A DNA stretch of 54,456 bases from Candidatus Dechloromonas phosphorivorans (GCA_016721185.1 JADKIP010000007.1:1-54456); one strand, 5' to 3'; positions 15,652 through 24,804 are shown, counted from the first letter of the stretch. Translations and numbers: made by a program. The notes: generated by a model not told the origin, from the sequence alone.

Positions 15652-17064
15652 TTACTCCGCCGCTGTGTCCTTGCCGCCCTCGATGCCGAGATCGGCAATT
15701 TTCCGGGTAATCGTGTTGCGGCCAATGCCCAGCGCCTGCGCCGCCTCGATCCGCCGCCCGCCGGTGTGGGTCAGCGCCCGCGAAATGACGATGCGCTCAA
15801 AGATCTGCGACAAGACGCCGTGCACATCCGGCACGCCCCGCGCCAACAGACGATCCACTTCGCCTTCCAGCGCACTTTCCCAATCCGAGCTCATCGCCAC
15901 CGGGCTGGAGTCTCTGAGTTCGCCCGGCAAGTCGCCAATCTCGACCAGTTGGCCGGGTGCCATGACGGTAAGCCAGTGGCAAATATTTTCCAGTTGGCGA
16001 ACGTTGCCCTGGAAATCCAGGCCGCTCAGATATTTCAGCGCCGCTTCCGACAAACGCTTGGTTTCAACACTCAGTTCGCGCGCACTTTTCTGCAGGAAAT
16101 GGCGGGTGAGCAGCGGAATATCCTCACGCCGTTCGCGCAACGACGGCAGGCGAATGCGGATGACGTTCAGACGATGGAACAAGTCCTCGCGGAACAAGCC
16201 TTCCTTGACCCGCGTTTCCAGATTCTGGTGCGTCGCAGCAATCACCCGAACATTGGCCTTGATCGGCGAGTGACCGCCAACCCGGTAAAAATGCCCATCC
16301 GACAGCACGCGCAACAGTCGTGTCTGCAGCTCGGAAGGCATGTCACCGATTTCATCGAGAAACAACGTGCCGCTCTCGGCCTGCTCGAAACGGCCCCGGC
16401 GCTGCGTCTGGGCGCCGGTAAATGAGCCGCGCTCATGGCCAAATAGCTCGGATTCGAGCAAGTCTTTCGGAATCGCCGCCGTATTGATCGCAATGAAAGC
16501 CTTGTCGGCACGCGGACTGTGCCGGTGCAAAGCCTGGGCAACCAGTTCCTTGCCGGAACCGGATTCGCCGGTGATCAACACGGTGGCATGCGACAACGCC
16601 AGACGACCAATGGCGCGGAAGACTTCCTGCATGGCCGGCGCCTGGCCGAGAATTTCCGGCACCAAGCCGACCTCCTCGGGGGCACCGCTTTGGTGCATTG
16701 ATTCATCAATCGCGCGCCGGATCAGCTCGATAGCCTGCTCGACGTCGAAAGGTTTGGGCAAGTATTCAAAGGCGCCGCCCTGAAAAGCGGCGACGGCGCT
16801 TTCGAGATCGGAATAGGCCGTGATGATGATGACCGGCACCGACGGGAAGCGGGTTTTGACTTCCTGCAGCAGCTCCAAGCCCGACTGGCCGGGCATGCGA
16901 ATGTCCGACATCAGCACCTGCGGCGGCTCGACACCCAGTTGGAGCTGGGAAATGGCCTCGGTCGCCGAGGCAAAACTCTTGTAGGGGATGCCTTCGCGGG
17001 ACAGGGCCTTTTCCAGCACCCAGCGGATAGAGCGATCGTCGTCTACGATCCAGACGGGTTTCAT
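15652..17064 (-). CDS. ntrC: Nitrogen regulation response regulator NtrC
   Basis: A 470-residue sigma-54 activator. Residues 1-120 are the receiver domain with phospho-acceptor D54 (S-D-I-R-M-P-G) and the switch K in P-K-P-F-D. Residues about 140-380 are the AAA+ domain: Walker A G-E-S-G-S-G-K-E, the L1 loop G-S-F-T-G-A (213-218), Walker B L-F-L-D-E-I-G-D, and the arginine-finger region F-R-E-D-L-F-H-R-L. The C-terminus is a Fis-type helix-turn-helix (IEAAQALGIGRNTITRKI). The usual loop is GAFTGA; here the first Ala is Ser. It lies 64 bases after ntrB and 10 before birA in one operon. Its likely targets in this window are the two sites upstream of glnA. Confidence 0.95.
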   Translation of the reverse strand: MKPVWIVDDDRSIRWVLEKALSREGIPYKSFASATEAISQLQLGVEPPQVLMSDIRMPGQSGLELLQEVKTRFPSVPVIIITAYSDLESAVAAFQGGAFEYLPKPFDVEQAIELIRRAIDESMHQSGAPEEVGLVPEILGQAPAMQEVFRAIGRLALSHATVLITGESGSGKELVAQALHRHSPRADKAFIAINTAAIPKDLLESELFGHERGSFTGAQTQRRGRFEQAESGTLFLDEIGDMPSELQTRLLRVLSDGHFYRVGGHSPIKANVRVIAATHQNLETRVKEGLFREDLFHRLNVIRIRLPSLRERREDIPLLTRHFLQKSARELSVETKRLSEAALKYLSGLDFQGNVRQLENICHWLTVMAPGQLVEIGDLPGELRDSSPVAMSSDWESALEGEVDRLLARGVPDVHGVLSQIFERIVISRALTHTGGRRIEAAQALGIGRNTITRKIADLGIEGGKDTAAE

Positions 17065-17128
17065 GTTTGGTGGCTCATCTCGTCGTTAGTATGGCTAATG
17101 GATAAGCAAAAGCCAGGCCCGAAACGGG

Positions 17129-18190
17129 TCAGGCCAGCCCGATCGGCAGGCGGAGCGTAAACACCGTATGACCCGGACGGCTGGAACAGTCGATTGTGCC
17201 GTGATGATGCTGAACGAAATTTTGCGCGATGGTCAGCCCAAGGCCGCTGCCGCCCTCCCGCCCGGAAACCAGCGGATAGAACATGCGCTCGCGAATATCG
17301 TCGGGAATGCCCGGGCCGTTGTCGAGCACCTTGAGCTCCATCGCCAGCTTGTAGCGCTTTTTGGCCAAGGTCACCTGGCGCAGGATACGGGTGCGCAGCA
17401 CGATTTCGCCCTCGCCATTCATCGCCTGCGCCGCATTGCGCGCAATATTGAGCACCGCCTGAATCAACTGCTCGCGATCGCCGATCAGCTCGGGCAGGCT
17501 GGTGTCGTAATCGCGCACGATTTGCAGCGAGCCCGGAAATTCAGCCTTGAGCAGACTGCGCACCCGCTCAAGAATTTCGTGGATATTGACCGTCGCCGGC
17601 AACATCGGGCGATGCGGCCGGAGCAGGCGCTGCATCAAGTCCTGCAAGCGATCGGCTTCCTTGATGATGACCTGGGTGTACTCTTTCAAGGCGGGATTGG
17701 GCAGTTCGTATTCCAGCAACTGCGCCGCACCACGGATGCCGCCAAGCGGATTCTTGATCTCATGCGCCAGATTGCGGATCAATTCGCGGCTCGCTTGCTG
17801 CTGCTCAATCAGGCGTTCCTCACGCGTTGCCGCCAGATGATGCTCAATCGGCTGCAACTCAAGCAACAGGCGCGCCCCGGTTGCCATGTCCGGACGCAAA
17901 GGCGTCACCGTGCAATTCAGGTGCATTTTCTCGCCATCACCGCGCACCAGTTCGATGTTCTGGCCGGTGTAACCCCAATTGTTGTTCAAGCCATTATCAA
18001 GCGCCGACTGCAGCGTCGCCGAACCGGTGCAAACGGCGGCCAGCGTCTTGCCGACGACCGAATGACCACTCACCGCCAGCAGGTTTTCACCGGCGGCGTT
18101 GATGTAGCGAATAAGCTGGCCGTCATCAATCAACAGCACCGCCGAGGCCAAAAGATCAAGGCCGGCAAAGGAGGGATGGGTAACATTCAT
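17129..18190 (-). CDS. ntrB: Nitrogen regulation sensor kinase NtrB
   Basis: A 353-residue soluble histidine kinase that phosphorylates NtrC under nitrogen limitation and, with PII protein, dephosphorylates it in nitrogen excess. An N-terminal PAS domain (about 10-120) is followed by the dimerisation box with H143 in L-A-H-E-I-K-N-P-L-G-G. The ATP-binding domain has N-I-A-R-N-A-A-Q-A-M (N box), D-N-G-P-G-I-P-D (G1) and G-G-S-G-L-G-L (G2). There is no membrane segment, as expected for NtrB. It is the first gene of ntrB-ntrC-birA-coaX. In many relatives it follows glnA directly; here an RND pump pair on the other strand lies between. Confidence 0.95.
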   Translation of the reverse strand: MNVTHPSFAGLDLLASAVLLIDDGQLIRYINAAGENLLAVSGHSVVGKTLAAVCTGSATLQSALDNGLNNNWGYTGQNIELVRGDGEKMHLNCTVTPLRPDMATGARLLLELQPIEHHLAATREERLIEQQQASRELIRNLAHEIKNPLGGIRGAAQLLEYELPNPALKEYTQVIIKEADRLQDLMQRLLRPHRPMLPATVNIHEILERVRSLLKAEFPGSLQIVRDYDTSLPELIGDREQLIQAVLNIARNAAQAMNGEGEIVLRTRILRQVTLAKKRYKLAMELKVLDNGPGIPDDIRERMFYPLVSGREGGSGLGLTIAQNFVQHHHGTIDCSSRPGHTVFTLRLPIGLA

Positions 18191-18289
18191 GCGCGTTATT
18201 GTAGCGATTCAGCGCCTGATTTACCGTACAACTTGCCTTACTGACTATTCGTTCATTATTATTGGATGACTCGCCATCGGTCCCGAATC

Positions 18290-19375
18290 ATGCACAAACT
18301 TGCACCACCTGCCTCATTGCTGCTCTGCGCCACCCTGCTGCTCACGGGCTGCAAGGCGGGCGACCCACCCGCCCCCTCCAACCAGATCGTATTGGTTCAG
18401 CCAGCCGCCAGCGCCACGGCAACTGCCGGCGTCTATACCGGCGAAATCCGCGCCCGCCATGAATTCGATCTGGCTTTTCGGGTCGCCGGCAAACTGGCCG
18501 CACGCCTGGTCGATGCCGGCGCCGAAATCAAGGCCGGCCAGCCGCTGGCGAAGCTTGACCCGGCCGATCTCGAACTTGCCGCCAGCGCCGCCCGCGCCCA
18601 ATTGACGGCGGCCGAGAGCGATTTCGCCACGGCACGTGCAGACCGCGAGCGTTATGCCGGTTTGCTCGGCAAGAAGTTTGTCAGCCAGGCGGCTTTTGAA
18701 GCCAAGGACAATGCGTTCAAAAGCGCCCAGGCAAGGCTTGAGCAAGCCCGCTCGCAAAGCCGGATCAGCGGCAATCAGGCGAGCTATGGCACATTGAGCA
18801 GCGAATTCCCGGCCATTGTGACCGCCGTGCTGGCGGATGCCGGACAGGTGCTGGCCGCCGGTCAAGCGGTGTTCCGACTGGCGCGACCGGAAGAAAAGGA
18901 AGTCCTGATCGCCGTTCCGGAAAGCCGACTGGCCGAATTGAAGGCGGCAAAGACGCTTGCGGTCAACCTCTGGGCTGACCCAAAAATCAGTATGAGCGGC
19001 GAGCTGCGCGAGCTTTCCCCGGCGGCCGATGCAACGACCCGCACCTACGCCGCACGTATCCGGATTCAAAATCCGCCGCCGGAAGTTCGTCTCGGCATGA
19101 CCGCCCGCGTTGCGCTCAATGCCGCCAGCGATAACCGTCTGGCGGTCCCGCTGGCCGCGGTGGTGAATCAGGGCAACGGGCCACTGGTCTGGGTGGTCAG
19201 CGAAGGTAAAGCCAAGCCGCGCCCGGTCAAGGTGGGGGAATTCAGCGAGCAGACGGTGAGCATTACCGAAGGCTTGCAAGCCGGCGAACTGGTGATCATC
19301 ACAGGCGCCAGCAAGCTGGTCGATGGGCAGGCTGTCGAAGCCAAAAATGCCCCGTTGCCAGCCGAGCAGCGCTAA
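18290..19375 (+). CDS. RND efflux pump periplasmic adaptor lipoprotein
   Basis: A 361-residue membrane-fusion protein that would link the inner-membrane pump to an outer-membrane channel. The ATG at 18290 gives a lipoprotein signal with lipobox L-L-T-G-C. Then come the lipoyl half-motifs (F-R-V-A-G-K-L-A-A-R-L-V-D-A-G-A-E-I-K-A-G-Q-P-L), a coiled-coil hairpin rich in Ala, Gln and Arg (about residues 95-160), and the beta-barrel and membrane-proximal domains (L-G-M-T-A-R-V, A-V-P-L-A-A-V-V). An ATG 24 bases upstream would extend the leader with a charged stretch and is less likely. The pump gene follows 3 bases after the stop. No outer-membrane factor gene is nearby, so the channel is probably shared. 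Confidence 0.9.
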   Translation: MHKLAPPASLLLCATLLLTGCKAGDPPAPSNQIVLVQPAASATATAGVYTGEIRARHEFDLAFRVAGKLAARLVDAGAEIKAGQPLAKLDPADLELAASAARAQLTAAESDFATARADRERYAGLLGKKFVSQAAFEAKDNAFKSAQARLEQARSQSRISGNQASYGTLSSEFPAIVTAVLADAGQVLAAGQAVFRLARPEEKEVLIAVPESRLAELKAAKTLAVNLWADPKISMSGELRELSPAADATTRTYAARIRIQNPPPEVRLGMTARVALNAASDNRLAVPLAAVVNQGNGPLVWVVSEGKAKPRPVKVGEFSEQTVSITEGLQAGELVIITGASKLVDGQAVEAKNAPLPAEQR

Positions 19376-19378
19376 GCC

Positions 19379-22300
19379 GTGAGCCAGCGCTTCAACCTTT
19401 CCGACTGGACGCTGCACCACCGCACGCTGGTGGGCTATTTGCTGTTCGCCATCGCCGTGATGGGCATTTTTGCCTATGGCAAATTGAGCCAGGCCGAAGA
19501 CCCGCCGTACACTTTCAAGGCGATGCTGATCCGCACCCAATGGCCGGGCGCCACGGCCCGTCAGGTCGAACAGCAACTGACCGACAAGATCGAGAAGAAG
19601 CTGCAGGAAACGCCGAATATTGACCGCGTTCAAAGCTACTCAAGGCCCGGCGAATCGACGGTGATATTTTTCGCCAAGGACAATACGCCGCCGGCCCAGG
19701 TGCCGGAGGTGTATTACCAGGTGCGCAAGAAAATCGGCGACATTCGCCACACCTTGCCGGCCGGGGTTCAGGGGCCTTTTTTCAACGACGAATACGGCGA
19801 CGTTTTTGGCAATATTTACGCGTTGACCGCAGAAGGCTTCGATTACCCGCAATTCAAGGATGCCGCCGAGCGGATTCGCGATGAGTTGTTGCGCGTACCC
19901 GGTGTCGGCAAGGTTGAAATCTTCGGCATTCAGGATGAAAAGATTTTTATCGAGCTGTCGAATGCCAAACTGGCGACGCTCGGGCTCGATCAATCGATCA
20001 TCGTTCAGGCGCTCAACCAGCAAAACACCGTCGCCGGTGCCGGTTTTTTCGAGACCCAGAGCGAGCGGATTCAGGTTCGGCCGGGTGGCGCTTTTGACAG
20101 CGTCCAGGCCGTTGCGGATACGCTGATTCGCGCCGGCAACCGCAGCTTCCGGCTCGGCGACATCGCAACCGTCAAGCGCGGCACGATCGATCCACCGAAC
20201 ACGCTCATTCGCTACGGCGGCAAACAGGCGCTGGCGATTGGCGTGACGATAGCCCGGGGCGGCGACGTCATCGAGATCGGCCAAGCCTTGCGAAGCCGTA
20301 TCGCCAAATTGCAGGCGGCGTTGCCAGTGGGTGTGGAAATCAGCGAAGCGGCGAGCCAACCGGAAGCGGTCAAACGCTCGGTCGACGCCTTCGTGAGCGC
20401 GCTCAGCGAGGCGGTGATCATCGTCCTACTCGTCACCTTCATCAGCCTTGGCTTGCGCACTGGCCTAGTCGTCGCCATCTCCATTCCACTCGTGCTGGCC
20501 GCCACTTTCCTGGCGATGAACATGCTCAATGTCGGCCTGCACAAGGTCTCGCTCGGCGCCCTGGTGCTGGCGCTCGGCCTGCTCGTCGATGACGCGATCA
20601 TCGCGGTCGAAATGATGTGGGTGAAGATGGAACAAGGCTGGGAACGCACGCGCGCCGCTTCGTTTGCCTACACCAGCACCGCCGGGCCCATGCTTTCGGG
20701 CACGCTGGTCACCGTGGCTGGCTTCATTCCGATCGCGCTGGCCAAGTCGTCGACCGGTGAATATGCCTTCGCCTTCTTCCAGATCAACGCCATCGCGCTG
20801 GTCATTTCCTGGCTCGCGGCGGTCGTTGCGATTCCCTGGCTGGGCTACAAATTACTGCCAAATCCGCGTGCACCGCAGCAACCGGGCCTGATCGAACGCC
20901 GCCTGCCACGCCTGGCACAATTACTCGCCAGACTCGGCCTGGCACGCCGCACAAAGCCCGGCAGCAGCACCCCGCACAGTGAAGACCATGATGTTTATGG
21001 CACGCCTTTCTACAACCATTTCCGCAAGCTGGTGGCCTGGTGCGTCAAGCGACGCTGGCTGGTCATCGGCCTCACCGTCGCGCTATTCGCACTGTCGATC
21101 TTTGGCATGGGCAAGGTACAGAAACAGTTCTTCCCGAATTCGACACGCCTGGAACTCAATGTCGAGCTGCGCTTGCCCGAGGGCGCCTCGGTCACCGCCA
21201 CGGATGCCGAAGCCAAACGGCTTGAGGAATGGCTCGACAAGGACAAGGCCGAGTTCGATCAGTTCGAGCATTACATCACTTACGTCGGTGCCGGCTCACC
21301 GCGCTATTACCTGGGCCTCGACCAGCAACTGCCCGCCACCAACGTCAGCCAGCTTGTCATTCTGACGCGTGACGTTAAGGCGCGAGAAGCTGTCCGCGGT
21401 CGACTGATAGAACTGTTTGAAAACGATGGCTTCAATGCCCGCGGCAACATCAGCCGTGTCGAAAACGGGCCACCGGTAGGCTATCCGGTCCAGTTTCGCG
21501 TTTCCGGGGAAAATATCGACATGTTGCGGAAAATTGCCAGCCAAGTCGCTGAAGTGATGCGTCAGGACCCGGCGCTTTCCAATGTCAATTTCGACTGGCG
21601 CGAGCTATCCAAAGCCATTGAAATCGAGATCGACCAGGACAAGGCCCGCCTGCTCGGTGTTTCCAGCCAGGATCTCGCGGCGCTGCTCAATATGTCGCTG
21701 AATGGTTACACGATCACCAGCTTCCGCGAAGGCGAGAAAACCATTGACGTCGTCCTCCGCGGCGACCGCGAAGAGCGCGCCCACCTCTCGGCGCTGCCCG
21801 ACCTTGCCGTGCCGACCCGCAGTGGCAAGAGCGTGCCGCTCAGCCAGATCGGCCGCCTCAAGCACACCTTCGAGCCAGGCTTGATCTGGCGCCGTGACCG
21901 CCTGCCCACCATCACGGTACGTGGCAATTTGTACGGCAAAATTCAGCCCGCCACCATCGTTGACCGCATCGCACCGGAAATCGGCAAAATCCAGGCCGCG
22001 CTGCCCGACGGTTACCGCATCGTCACCGGCGGTTCAGTCGAGGAATCCGGTAAAGGCTCGGCCTCCGTGATGGCGGGGATTCCGCTCTTTGTACTGGCGG
22101 TAGTCACGGTTCTGATGATTCAGCTGCAAAGCATTTCCCGCGTCAGCATGGTGTTATTGACCGCGCCGCTCGGCATCATCGGGATCGCGCTGTTCCTGCT
22201 GCTGTTCAATCAGCCCTTCGGCTTCATGGCGTTGCTCGGCACCATTGCGTTGTCCGGGATGATCATGCGCAACTCGGTGATCCTGGTTGACCAGATCGAG

Positions 22301-22543
22301 CAGGATCTGGCGGCCGGCAAAGCGCGCGGCGCGGCAATCGTCGAATCGACCGTCCGCCGCTTCCGGCCCATCGTCCTGACCGCCGCCGCCGCCGTACTGG
22401 CGATGATTCCCTTGTCGCGGAATGACTTCTTCGGGCCAATGGCCGTCGCCATCATGGGCGGCCTGATTGTCGCCACCGCCCTGACGCTGCTCTTCCTGCC
22501 GGCGCTTTACGCAGCCTGGTATAAAGTCAGGATCGAGGCTTGA
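19379..22543 (+). CDS. RND efflux transporter permease (AcrB/VexF-like)
   Basis: A 1,054-residue proton-driven inner-membrane pump, the usual length for HAE1/HME-type RND proteins. It starts at GTG 19379, 3 bases after the adaptor. It shows the expected duplicated plan: TM1 near residue 15-35, a large periplasmic porter/docking loop, TM2-6, a cytoplasmic linker (about 495-535), TM7 near 555, a second loop, and TM8-12. TM4 contains G-L-L-V-D-D-A-I-I-A-V-E, the paired Asp of the proton relay. The L-S-Q-A-E-D-P opening resembles pumps of the VexF/MexF-like side group rather than AcrB proper. The pump substrate cannot be told. It lies on the opposite strand from the nitrogen genes on both sides. 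Confidence 0.92.
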   Translation: MSQRFNLSDWTLHHRTLVGYLLFAIAVMGIFAYGKLSQAEDPPYTFKAMLIRTQWPGATARQVEQQLTDKIEKKLQETPNIDRVQSYSRPGESTVIFFAKDNTPPAQVPEVYYQVRKKIGDIRHTLPAGVQGPFFNDEYGDVFGNIYALTAEGFDYPQFKDAAERIRDELLRVPGVGKVEIFGIQDEKIFIELSNAKLATLGLDQSIIVQALNQQNTVAGAGFFETQSERIQVRPGGAFDSVQAVADTLIRAGNRSFRLGDIATVKRGTIDPPNTLIRYGGKQALAIGVTIARGGDVIEIGQALRSRIAKLQAALPVGVEISEAASQPEAVKRSVDAFVSALSEAVIIVLLVTFISLGLRTGLVVAISIPLVLAATFLAMNMLNVGLHKVSLGALVLALGLLVDDAIIAVEMMWVKMEQGWERTRAASFAYTSTAGPMLSGTLVTVAGFIPIALAKSSTGEYAFAFFQINAIALVISWLAAVVAIPWLGYKLLPNPRAPQQPGLIERRLPRLAQLLARLGLARRTKPGSSTPHSEDHDVYGTPFYNHFRKLVAWCVKRRWLVIGLTVALFALSIFGMGKVQKQFFPNSTRLELNVELRLPEGASVTATDAEAKRLEEWLDKDKAEFDQFEHYITYVGAGSPRYYLGLDQQLPATNVSQLVILTRDVKAREAVRGRLIELFENDGFNARGNISRVENGPPVGYPVQFRVSGENIDMLRKIASQVAEVMRQDPALSNVNFDWRELSKAIEIEIDQDKARLLGVSSQDLAALLNMSLNGYTITSFREGEKTIDVVLRGDREERAHLSALPDLAVPTRSGKSVPLSQIGRLKHTFEPGLIWRRDRLPTITVRGNLYGKIQPATIVDRIAPEIGKIQAALPDGYRIVTGGSVEESGKGSASVMAGIPLFVLAVVTVLMIQLQSISRVSMVLLTAPLGIIGIALFLLLFNQPFGFMALLGTIALSGMIMRNSVILVDQIEQDLAAGKARGAAIVESTVRRFRPIVLTAAAAVLAMIPLSRNDFFGPMAVAIMGGLIVATALTLLFLPALYAAWYKVRIEA

Positions 22544-22567
22544 GTTATTAGCTGTTAGCAATAAATG

Positions 22568-22587
22568 AAGGGCGCCTTGGCGCCCTT
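22568..22587. terminator. Two-way hairpin between the RND pump and DUF4124 genes
   Basis: AAGGGCGCC and GGCGCCCTT form a 9-bp stem with a TT loop between the converging stops at 22543 and 22624. The AAG/CTT ends give only a short U-run, but position and stem strength favour a terminator. Confidence 0.7.
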
Positions 22588-22623
22588 TAACTTCACTAAC
22601 CACTTGATCCAAATAGCTAGCAG

Positions 22624-23085
22624 CTACCTGAGGTTGCTCAGTTCTTTCTGAATCGCCTGAATGTTGCGCTCATGCTGCGCCACGCGATCACGATAAGGCG
22701 CCATGCGTTCCGGCGAACCGCGTAAAGCCTCCTGCTCGCTCAGGTCTTTACGCGCCTGTTCAAGGTTGCGCTGCTCGCCGGCCAGTTCCTGATCGAGAAT
22801 ATGCCGACGATCGGTATCACGCGCCTTCTGCGTATCTTCTTGCACCCGCGGAAAGCCTGCCGGCGACGGGTTGGCCGAAGCGCCAACCGGCTTGGCTCTG
22901 GGTGGTGGTGGCGGCATGGAGGATTCCGGACCACTGACGACCGCCTTGCAGTTTTTATCGACGCGCGTATTGGAAATCAACGTTCCGCCGTTGGCATCGA
23001 TACATTTGTAGATGGTCTGGGCCGAAACCGGCATCGCTACGGCGGCAATCAGTAAGGCAAGGGAACAGCGAGTCATCTTCATCAA
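22624..23085 (-). CDS. DUF4124 domain periplasmic protein
   Basis: A 153-residue exported protein. It has a signal peptide (KMTRCSLALLIAAVAMPVSAQ; start at 23085 or at the next Met codon, 23082). A DUF4124 segment follows (T-I-Y-K-C-I-D-A-N-G-G-T-L-I-S-N-T), with a second Cys in N-C-K that can pair with the first. A proline-rich linker then leads to an 80-residue, highly charged coiled-coil region. DUF4124 proteins next to glnA and ntrB are common in betaproteobacteria, but their role is unknown. It lies about 100 bases downstream of glnA beyond a strong terminator, so read-through from glnA is likely limited. Confidence 0.85.
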   Translation of the reverse strand: MMKMTRCSLALLIAAVAMPVSAQTIYKCIDANGGTLISNTRVDKNCKAVVSGPESSMPPPPPRAKPVGASANPSPAGFPRVQEDTQKARDTDRRHILDQELAGEQRNLEQARKDLSEQEALRGSPERMAPYRDRVAQHERNIQAIQKELSNLR

Positions 23086-23140
23086 TCCTCGTAACCATTT
23101 TAGTGTATCGGGTTAACGTGCGACATGACAAAACGTGAAC

Positions 23141-23168
23141 AAAAAAAGGGCGGGTAAAACCCGCCCTT
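23141..23168 (-). terminator. Rho-independent terminator of glnA
   Basis: On the minus strand AAGGGCGGG and CCCGCCCTT form a 9-bp stem with a 5-base loop, followed by seven U. It starts 18 bases past the glnA stop. Confidence 0.93.
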
Positions 23169-23185
23169 CTCTGCATCAGTGCAGC

Positions 23186-24601
23186 TTAGCAGCTGTAATA
23201 CAGGTCAAACTCAACAGGGTGCGTGGTCATGCGAACACGATTGACTTCTTCCATCTTCAGGGCGATGTAGGCATCGATCCAGTCGTTGGAGAAGACGCCA
23301 CCGCGGGTCAGGAACTCGCGATCCTTGTCCAGCGAAGCCAGGGCTTCTTCCAGCGAGGCACAGACGGTCGGGATCTTTGCATCCTCTTCCGGCGGCAGGT
23401 CGTACAGGTTCTTGTCAGCCGGATCGCCAGGGTGAATCTTGTTCTGGATACCATCCAGGCCAGCCATCATCAGTGCGGAGAAGCACAGGTAAGGGTTGGC
23501 AATCGGATCCGGGAAACGGGTCTCGATACGACGTGCCTTGGTCGAGGCAACGTACGGAATACGGATGGAAGCAGAACGGTTCTTGGCGGAGTAAGCCAGT
23601 TTGACCGGGGCTTCGTAATGCGGGACCAGACGCTTGTAGGAGTTGGTGCCCGGGTTGGTAATGGCGTTCAGCGCCTTGGCGTGCTTGATGATGCCGCCGA
23701 TGTAGAACAGGGCGGTTTCAGACAGACCCGCATAGCCGTCACCGGCGAACAGGTTTTTGCCGTCTTTCCAGATGGACTGGTGAACGTGCATACCGGAACC
23801 GTTGTCGCCAACGATGGGCTTCGGCATGAAGGTGGCGGTCTTGCCGTACTGGTGGGCAACGTTGTGCACCACGTACTTGAGGATCTGGGTCTGGTCGGCG
23901 CGCTTGACCAGGGTGTTGAACACGGTACCGATTTCGCACTGACCGGCAGTGGCGACTTCGTGGTGGTGAACTTCAACCGGGCAGCCAAGTGATTCCAGTG
24001 CCAGACACATGGCGGAACGAATGTCGTGCAGGCTGTCGACTGGGGGAACGGGGAAGTAGCCGCCCTTGACGGTCGGGCGGTGGCCTGTGCCGCCGCCGCC
24101 TTCGGTTTTTTCGCCGGAGGTCCAAGCCGCTTCTGAAGAGTAAATCTTCAGGCTGCAACCTGACATATCGACGTTCCAATCAACGGAGTCGAAAATGAAG
24201 AATTCAGGTTCCGGGCCAAAGTAGGCGGTATCGCCAATGCCGGAGGATTTCAGATAGGCTTCGGCACGCTTGCCGATGGAGCGCGGGTCGCGGTCGTAGC
24301 CACGGCCATCAGCCGGATCAACGACGTCGCAGGTAATGACGATGGTGGTTTCGTCAAAAAACGGGTCGATGTAGGCGGTCGCCGGGTCCGGCATCAGTTG
24401 CATGTCGGAAGCTTGAATGCCCTTCCAGCCAGCAATGGAGGAACCGTCGAAAGCGTGACCGTTTTCGAACTTGTCTTCGTCAAAAGCGGAGACCGGCACG
24501 GTGACGTGCTGTTCCTTGCCACGGGTATCGGTAAAGCGGAAATCGACGAATTTGGCGTCGTTTTCCTTGACCATCTTAATCACGTCTTGCGGGGTTGCCA
24601 T
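23186..24601 (-). CDS. glnA: Glutamine synthetase, type I
   Basis: A 471-residue enzyme that forms glutamine from glutamate, ammonia and ATP, the main ammonium assimilation step. The start ATG (24601) has AGGAGA 9 bases upstream. Family marks are D-G-S-S-I-A-G-W (residues about 51-58), the metal-binding region P-E-P-E-F-F-I-F, the H-H-E-V-A loop, N-G-S-G-M-H-V-H-Q-S, and N-R-S-A-S-I-R-I-P. Tyr400 in K-N-L-Y-D-L-P-P-E-E is the adenylylation site, so it belongs to the GSI-beta class controlled by GlnE. Transcription is likely driven by sigma-54 with NtrC (promoter and two binding sites upstream). A strong terminator follows. Confidence 0.97.
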   Translation of the reverse strand: MATPQDVIKMVKENDAKFVDFRFTDTRGKEQHVTVPVSAFDEDKFENGHAFDGSSIAGWKGIQASDMQLMPDPATAYIDPFFDETTIVITCDVVDPADGRGYDRDPRSIGKRAEAYLKSSGIGDTAYFGPEPEFFIFDSVDWNVDMSGCSLKIYSSEAAWTSGEKTEGGGGTGHRPTVKGGYFPVPPVDSLHDIRSAMCLALESLGCPVEVHHHEVATAGQCEIGTVFNTLVKRADQTQILKYVVHNVAHQYGKTATFMPKPIVGDNGSGMHVHQSIWKDGKNLFAGDGYAGLSETALFYIGGIIKHAKALNAITNPGTNSYKRLVPHYEAPVKLAYSAKNRSASIRIPYVASTKARRIETRFPDPIANPYLCFSALMMAGLDGIQNKIHPGDPADKNLYDLPPEEDAKIPTVCASLEEALASLDKDREFLTRGGVFSNDWIDAYIALKMEEVNRVRMTTHPVEFDLYYSC

Positions 24602-24677
24602 AAGCGTCAGTCTCCTAAGAAAACAAGTTGCCGGCTGGTCCGGCGAGAATCAAAAAATTTCGCAACGCAGGGAAATT

Positions 24678-24693
24678 AGCAGAAAGCGTGCCA
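24678..24693 (-). promoter_or_regulatory. Sigma-54 promoter of glnA
   Basis: On the minus strand TGGCACGCTTTCTGCT matches the sigma-54 consensus TGGCACG-N4-TTGCW. The essential GG and GC are 10 bases apart. The expected start of transcription is near 24667, leaving a leader of about 65 bases before the glnA ATG. Confidence 0.88.
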
Positions 24694-24756
24694 ATGGCCA
24701 GCGGCTGAGTTATGTATTTTGCCACAAGGAGATGCCGGGTTAAAACAAAGAATTGG

Positions 24757-24773
24757 CGCACCAGTTGAGTGCA
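24757..24773 (-). promoter_or_regulatory. NtrC-binding site, proximal
   Basis: On the minus strand TGCACTCAACTGGTGCG fits the NtrC palindrome TGCACY-N5-GGTGCA with one end base off. The centre is about 98 bases upstream of the predicted glnA start, similar to the -108 site of enteric glnA. Confidence 0.8.
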
Positions 24774-24787
24774 AAACCTCGCCAGGC

Positions 24788-24804
24788 CGCACTAATTTGG
24801 TGCA
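24788..24804 (-). promoter_or_regulatory. NtrC-binding site, distal (inside the CDF gene end)
   Basis: On the minus strand TGCACCAAATTAGTGCG fits the NtrC palindrome. Its centre is 31 bases, three helical turns, from the proximal site, so the two dimers would lie on the same face of DNA. It overlaps the last codons and stop of the CDF transporter gene (stop at 24792). Confidence 0.78.
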
